The translations under genes and the position numbers were made by a program. Of a DNA stretch of 64,000 nucleotides, positions 33,754 through 42,552 are shown piece by piece. Below the pieces are notes generated by a model. The model was not told where the DNA came from, ran no database searches, and was given only the letters and a program-made list of their open reading frames with translations. The stretch is taken from the NCBI RefSeq assembly GCF_017309185.1, contig NZ_JAEKJZ010000006.1, positions 248,001 to 312,000 of the forward strand, given 5' to 3'. Position 1 is the stretch's first letter; every line of letters starts with the position of its first letter. The stretch is from Roseibium aggregatum. GTDB lineage: Bacteria > Pseudomonadota > Alphaproteobacteria > Rhizobiales > Stappiaceae.

Positions 33754-34521
33754 ATGTATCTCGACGTCGTTCATTTGCGTGCCTTTTACGACTTGCCCCT
33801 CGGGCGGCTGTTGCGCGGGCTGATCGGTGCGCCGATCCGCAGGCGGTGGCCTGACCTGAAGGGGCAACGGCTGCTGGGCATCGGCTACGCGGCCCCCTTC
33901 ATGCGTCCCTACCTGGACAACGCGGAGCGGGCGATTGCCGCGATGCCGGCTCCCCAGGGCGCCGTCGCCTGGCCCCGGGAACGGGACAATGCCTGCACCC
34001 TTGTCGACGACGACGCGCTGCCCTTCCCGGACCTTTCCTTTGACCGGATCCTGATGGTCCACGCCATCGACCATTGCTCCGATCCGGCGGCGGTTCTCAA
34101 GGAGGCCTGGCGCGTGCTGGCGCCGGGCGGGCGTCTGATCGTGGTGGTGGCGAACCGGCGCGGTCTCTGGTCGCAGTCGGAGCTGTCGCCCTTCGGCTAC
34201 GGACGGCCCTATTCCAGCGGCCAGCTCAAGGACCTTCTGAAAACCTGCCAGTTCAACGTTCTTGACGACACGGAGGCGCTGTTCATGCCGCCCTCCAAGG
34301 CCCGGACGATCCTGCGTGCCGCCCGCACCTGGGAGGGCGTCGGCCGCCGCCTCTGGCCGGCGTTCGGCGGGGTGCTGATCTTGGAGGCGGAGAAGGTGGT
34401 GTTCCAGAGCCTGCCCGCTGATGGCAAGCGCAGCCGTCTCAGGATCCTGCGACCGGTGTTCATTCCCGAAGGCGTCGCCACGGGTCTCAAGCCGGTACGG
34501 GCGGTGCGTGCCGACCGGTAG
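33754..34521 (+). CDS. Class I SAM-dependent methyltransferase (gloB-linked)
   Basis: About 255 residues. The SAM-binding motif I region is degenerate but recognisable in RLLGIGYAAPF. Motif II is LPFPDLSFDRILMVHAIDH, followed by LAPGGRLIVVVANRRGLW, the usual methyltransf_11 pattern. The C-terminus is basic. The ATG before YLDVVHLRAFYD was selected. The target molecule is unknown; conserved pairing with gloB suggests housekeeping use. Confidence 0.85.
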   Translation: MYLDVVHLRAFYDLPLGRLLRGLIGAPIRRRWPDLKGQRLLGIGYAAPFMRPYLDNAERAIAAMPAPQGAVAWPRERDNACTLVDDDALPFPDLSFDRILMVHAIDHCSDPAAVLKEAWRVLAPGGRLIVVVANRRGLWSQSELSPFGYGRPYSSGQLKDLLKTCQFNVLDDTEALFMPPSKARTILRAARTWEGVGRRLWPAFGGVLILEAEKVVFQSLPADGKRSRLRILRPVFIPEGVATGLKPVRAVRADR

Positions 34522-34605
34522 GCGTTTCGAGGCTCCCCGGCTGCTCAAGTCCAGCGGCGTCTGCCATTGGACCTTTCTTTCCATATACTCAGGGTGTTCG
34601 CGCCC

Positions 34606-35280
34606 TCAATCGACGATCCTGCAGCGGAGCAACCTCAGATAGCCTTCCTTGATCCGCGCCTGCCGGATGGCTGTCATCAAAGCCCCGCTCAGAAAAAGCG
34701 TGGACTTGAGCTTCGGATCGATCCAGAGGTCGGGGCCTTCCTCCAACGCCAGAGCCGAGACCGCGATCTGGTCGTTTTCATTGGCGTATTGCTGCCAAAG
34801 CTCCATACCTGCCCGTTCGATTGTTCGTAAAGCATTGAGATTGACGCTCTCGTCGGCTCGGAAAGTGTCCTTTCGCACCGTTAAGTTGAGCGCGTAGAAG
34901 GGGCCGGGCAATTCTGTCTGTTTGTCCGCCTCGAAGACAGGAACCTGAATCAATCCGCCTGCCCCGAGGTCCGCCTCCTGCAGAACCTCCGCCAGCCGCC
35001 CCTTGACCGCCGCGAACCCGCCGAGAAAGAAGAAGTCCTTGATCTCGCCGAAGCGTTTCGGATCGAATACGTAACAGGCCTCGGGAAAGTCTTCTCGCTT
35101 GAGCGTTTCGCCGCGAGATTGCCTCTGCATGTCTTTTGAAACTTTTTCCGGTTTTCGTGGAACGAAGTGGGTCGGTTCTTCCCAGTCATGTCCGAAGTAC
35201 TTGGCCCGAATGCCCAGCTTGTTGCTGAGTTCGCCGCTTGTTAGCGCGTTGCTGATCCAAACTTGATTCTTGAGTTTCAC
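34606..35280 (-). CDS. Imm11-family (DUF1629-like) immunity protein candidate, orphan
   Basis: 224 residues with no signal peptide. The N-terminal half is charged (RKPEKVSKDMQRQSRGE). The C-terminal part, with GPDLWIDPKLKSTLFLSGALMTAIRQA, matches the Imm11/DUF1629 pattern, where DLWxDP and LFLS are typical. Family members are found next to polymorphic toxins and are predicted immunity proteins. Here no toxin, VgrG, Hcp or other secretion gene is adjacent, so it would be an orphan. Family assignment is by motif memory. Confidence 0.6.
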   Translation of the reverse strand: MKLKNQVWISNALTSGELSNKLGIRAKYFGHDWEEPTHFVPRKPEKVSKDMQRQSRGETLKREDFPEACYVFDPKRFGEIKDFFFLGGFAAVKGRLAEVLQEADLGAGGLIQVPVFEADKQTELPGPFYALNLTVRKDTFRADESVNLNALRTIERAGMELWQQYANENDQIAVSALALEEGPDLWIDPKLKSTLFLSGALMTAIRQARIKEGYLRLLRCRIVD

Positions 35281-35474
35281 GACAGCCCACCCGGTTCCGG
35301 TTCGGTTAAACTACAGGATGCAGACTGGACGTGATTCTCCCAAGCGAAATCCGGGCGGGGCGGGGCCTTTGGCCTGAACCGTTCAAAGTTGATTTTCGTC
35401 AGAACGCCGAAAACCTAGCGTGCTCTTGAACTGAGCGCCAATGTGTCACCCCGAAACGCCACTTTCCCCTCTAC

Positions 35475-35606
35475 GGTCACCCCGGCCAAGCGGAGCGAGA
35501 GCCGGGGCCCCCTTATTTGCAGAGCGCGTCAGATCAACAAAAAAGCCTCGCCAAAAAAGGATAGGCGAGTGCGTCCCGGCGCTCGCTTCGCCTGGCCGGG
35601 ATGACA
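35475..35606. repeat. Dispersed composite palindromic repeat, copy D (degenerate)
   Basis: GGTCACCCCGGCC at the left with AGCCGGGG close by, and GTCCCGGCGCTCGC...GGCCGGGATGACA at the right, recall the ends of the other copies. The centre is replaced by an AT-rich stretch containing the metW terminator. Confidence 0.6.
35538..35569 (-). terminator. Terminator of metXW
   Basis: Stem CTCGCC (35547-35552) with GGCGAG (35564-35569). On the minus strand it is followed by GCTTTTTT, giving a standard rho-independent terminator 78 bp after metW. Confidence 0.75.
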
Positions 35607-35646
35607 TCTGAGGGAACCTGACTTTTTCAAAGCCTTGCCGAAGAGG

Positions 35647-36282
35647 TTACCGCTTCAGCAGAAACACGGCCTGTTCGGCGACGATGTTCCAGACCCACCA
35701 GGGTGCATTGACCGGGATCTTGTTGCCGCGTGCGCTGAGCGCCACGGCCTTTTCGACCTTGGCGTCCAGTTCGCGGCACAGCTCGACGAAATCGCGCAGG
35801 GAACAGAAATGGATGTTGGGCGTGTCGTACCACTCGTAAGGCAGGTATTTCGTGACCGGCATCCGGCCCCGGAAAAGCAGCTGCATCCGGTTGCGCCAAT
35901 GGGCGAAATTCGGAATGGAGACAATCACCTGTTCGCCGATACGCAGAAGTTCGCTCATGACTTCCCTGGGCGCATAGGTCGCCTGCAGGGTCTGGCTCAT
36001 GATGACGACGTCGAAGGCCTGGTCCGGGTAGTCGGCCAGATCGGTGTCCGCATTCCCCTGGATGACGGAAAGGCCGCGAGCGACGCTGCGGTTCACGCCT
36101 TCCTGGGAGAGCTCGATGCCGCGACCGTCCACCTGCCGTTCGCGCACAAGCAGGTCCAGCAGGGCCCCGTCTTCGGAACCGATATCGAGGACGCGGGCGC
36201 CATGCGGCACCAGCGAGGCGACGACCTTGTGGTCGCCGCGGGTTTCTCCGGGGCGGGTCTGGGTCGGGGCGAGGTTCATCAT
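35647..36282 (-). CDS. metW: Methionine biosynthesis protein MetW
   Basis: 211 residues of methyltransferase-like fold. Motif I is ARVLDIGSEDGALLDLL, followed by GRGIELS. The MetW-specific part includes MSQTLQATYAPREVM and IPNFAHWRNRMQLL. MetW acts together with MetX in methionine synthesis in many proteobacteria, probably to activate or stabilise homoserine acylation. It overlaps the metX stop by 4 bp, so translation is coupled. Confidence 0.96.
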   Translation of the reverse strand: MMNLAPTQTRPGETRGDHKVVASLVPHGARVLDIGSEDGALLDLLVRERQVDGRGIELSQEGVNRSVARGLSVIQGNADTDLADYPDQAFDVVIMSQTLQATYAPREVMSELLRIGEQVIVSIPNFAHWRNRMQLLFRGRMPVTKYLPYEWYDTPNIHFCSLRDFVELCRELDAKVEKAVALSARGNKIPVNAPWWVWNIVAEQAVFLLKR

Positions 36283-37499
36283 GCGCCGGCTTCCTCTCCC
36301 GGCGCCGGAATGCCGCGTGCCCTGGCCGCGCCGGTCATGAAGCCGCGGATCGTGTCGAACATCTCTGGCACATTCAGGAGGAAGGCGTCATGGCCCCGGT
36401 CGCTTTCGATCTCCACGAAGGACACGTTCGCCGCGGCCGCATTGAGCGCCTTGACGATCCGGCGGCTTTCGGAGGTCGGAAACAGCCAGTCGGAGGTAAA
36501 CGACATGACGCAAAACCGGGTCTTGGTGTCCTTGAAGGCGTCGCGCACGGAGCCGAATTCCTTGGCCAGATCGAAATAGTCCATGGCGCGGGTGACATAG
36601 AGATAGGAATTGGCGTCGAAGCGGTCGACAAAGGTCATGCCCTGGTGGCGCAGGTAGCTTTCGATCTGGAAGTCCGCGTCGAAACCGAAGGTGACCTTGT
36701 CCCGGTCCTGCAGGTTTCTGCCGAATTTCTGGTGAAGCGACTCGTCCGACATGTAGGTGACATGGGCCGCCATGCGCGCAACGGCGAGGCCCTTGGTCGG
36801 TCGGACGTTTTCCTGAATGTAGTTTCCGGCGCGCCAGTCCGGATCCGCCATGATCGCCTGGCGGCCGACTTCGTGAAAGGCAATGTTCTGCGACGTATGG
36901 CGCGCGGCGGCCGCGATCGGAACGGCGGCGAACACCCGCTCAGGGTAGCTTGCCGCCCACTGAAGCACCTGCATGCCGCCCATGGAGCCGCCGATAACGG
37001 CAAACAGCGTATCGATGCCCAGATGGTCGATCAGGCGGGCCTGGGAGCGCACCATGTCGCGAATGGTGACCACAGGCAGGGAAAGGCCGTAGGGCTCGCC
37101 GGTCTCCGGGTTGATGCTCGCCGGGCCGGTGGTTCCCAGGCAGCCGCCCAGAACGTTGGCGCAGATGATGAAATAATGATTGGTGTCTATGGGCTTGCCG
37201 GGCCCGACCATCAGGCTCCACCAGCCGGGCTTTCCCGTCACCGGGTTGGTCGAGGCGGCGTATTGGTCGCCGGTCAGCGCATGGCAGACGACAATGGCGT
37301 TGGATTTGTCCGCGTTCAGCGTGCCGTAGGTCTCATAGGCGATCTGCCAGGGACCGAGCTCGACGCCCGAATCCAGTTCCAGCGGCTTGTCGGCCGGGAA
37401 ATGCGCGATCTTGCTGGAGGGCGAGACGGCTTCGTTTGCCTTCGATGTCACCGGCTGCGCTGGGTCTGAAACAGCCGGATCCTGTGTATCAGCGGACAT
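36279..37499 (-). CDS. metX: Homoserine O-acetyltransferase
   Basis: 406 residues of alpha/beta hydrolase fold. The nucleophile elbow GGSMGGMQ places the catalytic serine at 172, and SDRGHDAFLL near the C-terminus supplies the histidine. The oxyanion and substrate segment NVLGGCLGTTGP is intact. MetX transfers acetyl from acetyl-CoA to homoserine, committing it to methionine. The first 30 residues are low-complexity. The leader on the minus strand has a stem-loop but no recognisable SAM-II riboswitch. Confidence 0.96.
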   Translation of the reverse strand: MSADTQDPAVSDPAQPVTSKANEAVSPSSKIAHFPADKPLELDSGVELGPWQIAYETYGTLNADKSNAIVVCHALTGDQYAASTNPVTGKPGWWSLMVGPGKPIDTNHYFIICANVLGGCLGTTGPASINPETGEPYGLSLPVVTIRDMVRSQARLIDHLGIDTLFAVIGGSMGGMQVLQWAASYPERVFAAVPIAAAARHTSQNIAFHEVGRQAIMADPDWRAGNYIQENVRPTKGLAVARMAAHVTYMSDESLHQKFGRNLQDRDKVTFGFDADFQIESYLRHQGMTFVDRFDANSYLYVTRAMDYFDLAKEFGSVRDAFKDTKTRFCVMSFTSDWLFPTSESRRIVKALNAAAANVSFVEIESDRGHDAFLLNVPEMFDTIRGFMTGAARARGIPAPGEEAGA

Positions 37500-37554
37500 G
37501 TCTTTCGGTTTGCTCTTTTCCGTTCCGACCGGGTCGTTCCGGGCCGAGCGCGGG

Positions 37555-37602
37555 GTGCGGCGTCATCGAGGTCCGGAAGGGGGGCGAACTTTCGTGCCGC
37601 AC
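37555..37602 (-). promoter_or_regulatory. Stem-loop in the metX leader
   Basis: GTGCGGC and GCCGCAC (37555-37561, 37596-37602) form a perfect 7 bp stem around 34 nt that includes CGAA/TTCG. It lies 56 bp upstream of the metX start. Sequence does not match the SAM-II consensus. Confidence 0.3.
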
Positions 37603-37724
37603 ATCAATCAGACTGGCGACCTAGCCGCGTCGGACGCGCGGAGTCAATGATTTCTTTTGCGTTTGGATGATCACATCCCTATGACTAAGCGGCTCAGAAC
37701 GCGAAACCAAGGCCTGATTTCGAA

Positions 37725-38615
37725 ATGTCCGATTTGCCGGAAAACGGGACGTCTCTGGAAGAATTGCGCGCCCGCGTCGACGGGATAGACGCCCGTATCC
37801 ATGCCGCCCTGATGGAACGCGCCGAGGCCGAGGCGGAGATTTCCGCGGCCCTAGCGACAGCGGGGGAAGGCCGCTCGCTGTTTCACCCCGAGCGGGACGC
37901 GGAAACCGTGCGTCAGATCGTCGAACGGCATCGCGGAGGCTTGCCGCTTGCGACGGTCGAGCATCTCTGGCGGGATCTGATCTGTGCCTGTACCGGCCTG
38001 GAGATGGACCTGGCTGTTCATCTGGACGGCGCCGCCGAACTGATCGACATGCTCGATCTGGCGCGGTTCTACTTCGGATTCTCGGTTGAACTGGTACCGG
38101 GAAGCGATGCGGCGGACGTTGTCGGGGCTGTCGCGGGGTCCGAAGGAGATCTCGGGCTGGTGGCGCTGACCGACAGGGCGGAGCTGCCCTGGTGGCGGGG
38201 GTTGAGCGAGGCCGGAGCGCTGGTCCGCGCCCGTCTGCCGTTCCTGGTTCTGGACGAGCGCCCTGCGGATCTGCCGGCGCTTGTTCTGGCGAAGGCCGAC
38301 AGTCTTGTCGACAACGCAGACGTTGCGGTTTATGACGCCCGCTGGTCCGATCTTCTGCCCGGCCGGCTGATGGATCAGGGCATCGAGGTCCTGAGCTTTT
38401 TCCGCTCCGGCAGCGGTGTCGACGCCTTGCTGGCGATTTCCGGCGATCTGACGGAAGAGGACGTCGTGAAGGCCTGCGCGGCGGCCGGAGCCGAACCCGA
38501 CGTTTTGCGCCGGGTCGGCGGCTACGCCGCGCCCATCGACGGCAATGGCGACCCGGAAGATGCTTTCGGGCCCGAAGATACAATCCAACCGGGGGGCGGA
38601 GGCCTCCAGGAATGA
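37725..38615 (+). CDS. Chorismate mutase (type II) with C-terminal extension
   Basis: 296 residues. The AroQ-type chorismate mutase domain occupies about residues 8-95: LEELRARVDGIDARIHAALMERAE carries the first-helix arginine, with a HPERDAETVRQI helix following. The remaining 200 residues resemble the extra domain in the long chorismate mutases of Hyphomicrobiales, without a functional prephenate dehydratase motif. It makes prephenate for phenylalanine and tyrosine. It overlaps hisC by 4 bp. Confidence 0.9.
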   Translation: MSDLPENGTSLEELRARVDGIDARIHAALMERAEAEAEISAALATAGEGRSLFHPERDAETVRQIVERHRGGLPLATVEHLWRDLICACTGLEMDLAVHLDGAAELIDMLDLARFYFGFSVELVPGSDAADVVGAVAGSEGDLGLVALTDRAELPWWRGLSEAGALVRARLPFLVLDERPADLPALVLAKADSLVDNADVAVYDARWSDLLPGRLMDQGIEVLSFFRSGSGVDALLAISGDLTEEDVVKACAAAGAEPDVLRRVGGYAAPIDGNGDPEDAFGPEDTIQPGGGGLQE

Positions 38616-39748
38616 ACGAGATGATCAACGTGAAGCAAGACAACGCGCCGAAACCGAACCGTCCGCAACCCAAAGCCGGTGTGCTGGACATCGCCCCTTA
38701 CATTCCGGGAAAATCCAAGGGCACGCACGGCAAAACGCTTCACAAGCTCTCGTCCAACGAAACGCCGCTGGGAACGAGCCCGGGTGCGCGGGCGGCCGTT
38801 GACGCGGTCGCGGAAAAGCTGGAGCTTTATCCCGATGGCGCGGCCACGGAACTGCGCGCCGCCATCGGTGAGGTCTACGGTCTCAATCCGGATCGCATCA
38901 TTTGCGGAGCGGGATCCGACGAGGTTCTGAGCCTGCTGGCCTATGGTTATCTCGGCCCCGGCGACGAGGCGATTTATTCAGAGCACGGCTTTCTGGTCTA
39001 TGACATCGCCATTCGCGCCGCCGGCGCCACTCCGGTGATCGCTCCGGAAAAGGGCCTGACGACGGATGTCGACGCGATCCTGGAGCGCGTGACCGCGAAG
39101 ACCAAAATGGTCTTCATCGCCAATCCGAACAATCCGACCGGCACCTATCTGCCTTTCGACGAGATCAAGCGTCTGCACGAGGGACTGCCGGACAACGTGC
39201 TCCTGGTGCTCGACGCGGCCTATGCCGAATACGTCCGGCGCAACGATTACGAAAGCGGAATGGAACTGGCCGCGACGACAGAAAACGTCTTCATGACGCG
39301 AACCTTTTCCAAGATTTACGGTCTGGCCAACCTGCGTCTCGGATGGGGGTACGGTCCCAGCCATGTAATCGATGCGCTGAACCGCATTCGCGGTCCGTTC
39401 AATATTTCCGGCGTGGCGATCGCGGCGGGGATCGCCGCCGTCAAGGACCGGGAATTCATTGCCGGCGCCGTCGAGCACAACGATAAATGGCTGCCCTGGG
39501 TGGCGGCCGAAATGGAGTCGCTCGGCCTGAAGGTGACGCCGAGCGTCGGGAATTTCGTGCTTGTCCACTTCCCCGACGAAGCCGGTAAAACGGCTGTGGA
39601 GGCCGACGCCTATCTTCTCGAACAAGGTTGCGTGCTGCGCCTGGTCGGCAATTACGGCCTGCCGAACGCCTTGCGCATGTCCATCGGAACGGAAGAGGCC
39701 AACCGCGCCGTTGTCGCGCATCTGAAAGACTTCCTGAGCAAAGCCTGA
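38612..39748 (+). CDS. hisC: Histidinol-phosphate aminotransferase
   Basis: 378 residues, a class I/II PLP aminotransferase. The PLP lysine is Lys234 in TFSKIYGLANLRLGW; NPNNPTGT and SNETPLG are typical HisC motifs. In this order of bacteria the copy placed with chorismate mutase and tyrC often serves aromatic amino acid transamination as well as histidine synthesis. Overlap with the upstream gene and a 16 bp gap to tyrC indicate an operon. Confidence 0.93.
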   Translation: MNEMINVKQDNAPKPNRPQPKAGVLDIAPYIPGKSKGTHGKTLHKLSSNETPLGTSPGARAAVDAVAEKLELYPDGAATELRAAIGEVYGLNPDRIICGAGSDEVLSLLAYGYLGPGDEAIYSEHGFLVYDIAIRAAGATPVIAPEKGLTTDVDAILERVTAKTKMVFIANPNNPTGTYLPFDEIKRLHEGLPDNVLLVLDAAYAEYVRRNDYESGMELAATTENVFMTRTFSKIYGLANLRLGWGYGPSHVIDALNRIRGPFNISGVAIAAGIAAVKDREFIAGAVEHNDKWLPWVAAEMESLGLKVTPSVGNFVLVHFPDEAGKTAVEADAYLLEQGCVLRLVGNYGLPNALRMSIGTEEANRAVVAHLKDFLSKA

Positions 39749-39764
39749 AAGCAGACCAGACGAC

Positions 39765-40703
39765 ATGACCGGAGCTCCCATTTTCGAGCGCATGGCCCTG
39801 ATCGGGATCGGCCTGATCGGCTCCTCCATCGCCCAGGCGGCGCGTCAGCGCGGACTGGCCAGGGAAATCGCGATTTCCACCCGCTCTGCGGAAACCCTGC
39901 GGCGCGCCGAGGAACTGGGTCTGGGAGACCACTATTCGCTCGACGCGGCGGTTGCCGTCGACGGGGCGGACCTTGTTATCCTGTGCGTTCCGGTCGGAGC
40001 CAACGAGGCGGTGGCGAAATGGATCGCTCCGGCGCTGAAAAAGGGCGCCGTTCTGACCGATGTCGGCTCGACCAAGGGCTCCGTCGTCGATCAGGTCAGC
40101 CCGCATGTGCCGGAGGGTGTGCACTTCATTCCGGGGCACCCGATCGCCGGAACGGAGCAGTCCGGGCCGGATGCGGGGTTTTCGACGCTTTTCGAAAACC
40201 GCTGGTGCATTCTGACGCCGCCGGACACCGTTGACCCGGAAGCGCTTGAGAAACTTTCCGCCTTCTGGCGGGGGTGCGGCTCCGATGTCGACCTGATGGA
40301 ACCGAAGCATCACGACCTCGTCCTGGCGATCGTGTCCCATCTGCCGCATCTGATCGCCTATAACATCGTCGGCACGGCCGACGACCTGGAGACGGTCACC
40401 AAGTCGGAGGTGATCAAGTATTCCGCCTCCGGTTTCCGCGATTTCACCCGTCTGGCGGCTTCCGACCCGACCATGTGGCGCGATGTCTGCCTCTCCAACA
40501 AGGAGGCGATCCTGGAAATGCTGGCGCGCTTCTCGGAGGATCTGTCCGCGCTTCAGCGGGCGATCCGATGGGGGGACGGCGACATGCTGTTCGATCTGTT
40601 CACCCGCACGCGCGGTATCCGCCGCTCGATCATCGAAGCGGGCCAGGAAACGGACGCCCCGGACTTCGGCCGCCACGCCAAGGACGAACCTGCGAACGGG
40701 TGA
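39765..40703 (+). CDS. tyrC: Prephenate/arogenate dehydrogenase
   Basis: 312 residues. The N-terminal Rossmann fold has IGIGLIGSSIAQAARQ. The catalytic part contains HFIPGHPIAGTEQSG (active-site histidine) and MEPKHHDLVLAIVSHLPHL. Cyclohexadienyl dehydrogenases oxidise and decarboxylate prephenate or arogenate with NAD(P), giving tyrosine precursors. It is the last gene of the chorismate mutase-hisC-tyrC operon and is followed by a hairpin. Confidence 0.93.
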   Translation: MTGAPIFERMALIGIGLIGSSIAQAARQRGLAREIAISTRSAETLRRAEELGLGDHYSLDAAVAVDGADLVILCVPVGANEAVAKWIAPALKKGAVLTDVGSTKGSVVDQVSPHVPEGVHFIPGHPIAGTEQSGPDAGFSTLFENRWCILTPPDTVDPEALEKLSAFWRGCGSDVDLMEPKHHDLVLAIVSHLPHLIAYNIVGTADDLETVTKSEVIKYSASGFRDFTRLAASDPTMWRDVCLSNKEAILEMLARFSEDLSALQRAIRWGDGDMLFDLFTRTRGIRRSIIEAGQETDAPDFGRHAKDEPANG

Positions 40704-40731
40704 GTGGTCCAGTGATGAGTGTCACGGGTCG

Positions 40732-40755
40732 AGGTTCGCTCTCTTAAGTGAACCT
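40732..40755 (+). terminator. Hairpin after tyrC
   Basis: AGGTTCGCT (40732-40740) pairs with AGTGAACCT (40747-40755), with a single G-T wobble and a 6 nt loop, just after tyrC. No T run follows, so it may be rho-assisted. Confidence 0.4.
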
Positions 40756-40812
40756 GCAAGGTGGGGCGACGTTCAGCCCTGAAAAGAATACTTCTGATAT
40801 TTTTTGAATTTG

Positions 40813-40848
40813 ACGCCGAAGAAGCGTCTTGAATTCCGTCTTCGGCGT
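40813..40848. other. Perfect 10 bp inverted repeat before the exported protein gene
   Basis: ACGCCGAAGA (40813-40822) and TCTTCGGCGT (40839-40848) with a 16 nt loop, in the AT-rich region upstream of the gene at 40.9 kb. It may be a leader hairpin or a second terminator. Confidence 0.5.
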
Positions 40849-40946
40849 GGCCAATTCTATGGCATTACACTCTCGACAAAGTGCGAGGTATTTCACAAAG
40901 CTTTTTCATGTCATAAATTTTCATAATTTTAGATCGAAGGTGATCC

Positions 40947-41366
40947 ATGATTGCAAGAACCAAAGACTGCAATTTCACTGCATTGGCCGCTTCGCTTTTT
41001 GTGTTTTCAGCGGCGGTTCCGTCGCTTTCGTACGCGGGTTCCGAAACGGCGAACACCGATGCCTTGACGGCAAAGATATCGGAGATGCCGTACTCTCAAG
41101 CTCGGCCTGTTGTCTTACAGGCCGGCTGGCAGCCGGTTCAGAATCCGGTGCCTGACGACCTCGCTTTCTTTTCACGCGCGATCTACGAACAAGGCTATGT
41201 CGAGGTTGCTATGTGCTCGCCGGTCGGCGAGACGCCCTGCATCTTTTACTTCAAGAACGCGCAGGGGCAGTATCTGAAAGTTCAGACACTTCTTGAAGTG
41301 CCGCATGTAGCGTCTGTCAGCGTCTTGAAGAATGAGGCCGCGTATCGGTATGAAGCCAGATATTAG
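40947..41366 (+). CDS. Hypothetical exported protein
   Basis: 139 residues with a clear Sec signal peptide (hydrophobic segment about 10-27, cleavage near SYAG). The mature part has two cysteines (MCSPVGETPC) likely to form a disulfide, and short beta strands such as GYVEVAMCS and PCIFYFKNAQGQYLKV. No family recognised. The upstream 150 bp is markedly AT-rich compared with its surroundings, which suggests a strong promoter or a transferred gene. Confidence 0.7.
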   Translation: MIARTKDCNFTALAASLFVFSAAVPSLSYAGSETANTDALTAKISEMPYSQARPVVLQAGWQPVQNPVPDDLAFFSRAIYEQGYVEVAMCSPVGETPCIFYFKNAQGQYLKVQTLLEVPHVASVSVLKNEAAYRYEARY

Positions 41367-41411
41367 GCTTTGTTCGCTCGGAAGCATTTCCTTTAGCCCG
41401 CGTCAAAACCT

Positions 41412-42317
41412 TCAGTTCGACCGATTGACGATGAACTCCGCCAGCGCCGTCAGTGTCGCCGAGCGGTCGCCGTAGGAGGCCAGCAGGTCCCGGGCTTCGT
41501 TCAGCAGCCGATCCAGTTCGGACCTTGTCCTGTCGACGCCCCAAAGGCCGACGAGCGTCGCCTTGCCGGCTTCGGCATCCTTACCGGTCGCCTTTCCCAT
41601 GACCTCCGGGCACGCCTCGACATCGAGCAGATCGTCGGCGAGCTGGAAGGCAAGGCCGATGACCTCGCCGAAGCGGGTCAGGCGGTCGACGTCGCTTTCG
41701 GGCGCATCCGCCAGAAGGGCGCCGGCACGGCAGGCGTAGCGCAAAAGAGCGCCTGTCTTCATCGACTGCAGCAGGCGGATTTCCGCCTCGGACCGGGGTC
41801 GGTGTTCCGATTCCAGATCCAGCATCTGGCCGCCGGCCATGCCGCCAACGCCCGCGGCGCGCGACAATTCCCGCGACAGGCGCAGCCTCACGGCGGGATC
41901 GGTATGGACCTTGTCCTCCGCGATCACGTCGAAGGCAAGGGTCAAGAGCGCGTCGCCGGCCAGGATGGCGGTGGCTTCGTCGAAGGCCTTGTGCACGGTC
42001 GGCCGGCCGCGGCGCAGGTCGTCGTCGTCCATGGCGGGCAGGTCGTCATGGATCAGCGAATAGCAGTGAATGAGTTCCAGGGCGCAGGCCGCGTGCAGGA
42101 CGCCGCTGTCGGCGCGTCCGAACAGCGCGGCGGCTTCCAGCAGCAGGACGGGACGCAGGCGCTTGCCGCCGTTCAAGGACCCGTAGCGCATGGCGTCCAG
42201 CAGGCGCGCAGGCCGCGCGATCTCACCGGAGGCGGTCGCGGCGGTCAGGATATCCGCCAACGCTGTCTCGATCCTGCGAGCGTTTTCTGCCAGGTGAGGT
42301 TTGAGGTCCGGTGCCAT
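41412..42317 (-). CDS. ispA: Polyprenyl (geranyl/farnesyl) diphosphate synthase
   Basis: 301 residues. The first aspartate-rich motif begins at residue 91 (DDLPAMDDDDLRRG) and the second is LADDLLDVEA; GGKRLRPVLLLEA is the isopentenyl-diphosphate-binding region. The length and the two-residue insertion in the first motif fit bacterial farnesyl diphosphate synthases. It supplies C15 (or C10) prenyl precursors for undecaprenyl carrier, quinones and hopanoids. The dxs gene often found nearby is absent here. Confidence 0.92.
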   Translation of the reverse strand: MAPDLKPHLAENARRIETALADILTAATASGEIARPARLLDAMRYGSLNGGKRLRPVLLLEAAALFGRADSGVLHAACALELIHCYSLIHDDLPAMDDDDLRRGRPTVHKAFDEATAILAGDALLTLAFDVIAEDKVHTDPAVRLRLSRELSRAAGVGGMAGGQMLDLESEHRPRSEAEIRLLQSMKTGALLRYACRAGALLADAPESDVDRLTRFGEVIGLAFQLADDLLDVEACPEVMGKATGKDAEAGKATLVGLWGVDRTRSELDRLLNEARDLLASYGDRSATLTALAEFIVNRSN

Positions 42318-42552
42318 TCACGATCCTGCCGAGGTTTGAGCCGGAGGTTTCCCTGTCCCGAATTTTCCCGCTCGTCAAGCGATTACGCGCCCTGTCCCAG
42401 CGTCAGCCCGAAGAACTTCCGGCACTGGACGGATGCCGTCCGTCCCGGTATTGGCTAAGGGGGATTTTTGGCGGACTGCAAGGTCCGGTGGAACCGGAGG
42501 CTGCCTGGCGGCTTTACCGGGTGTCTCCCTGTTCCAATGGCGCGGAGCCTGA

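Larger units (their letters stand above)
35281..35646. other. Intergenic region with repeat copy D and metW terminator
   Basis: This 366 bp gap carries the upstream region of the Imm11-like gene, the degenerate repeat copy D and the metXW terminator. No open frame with coding character is seen. Confidence 0.7.
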
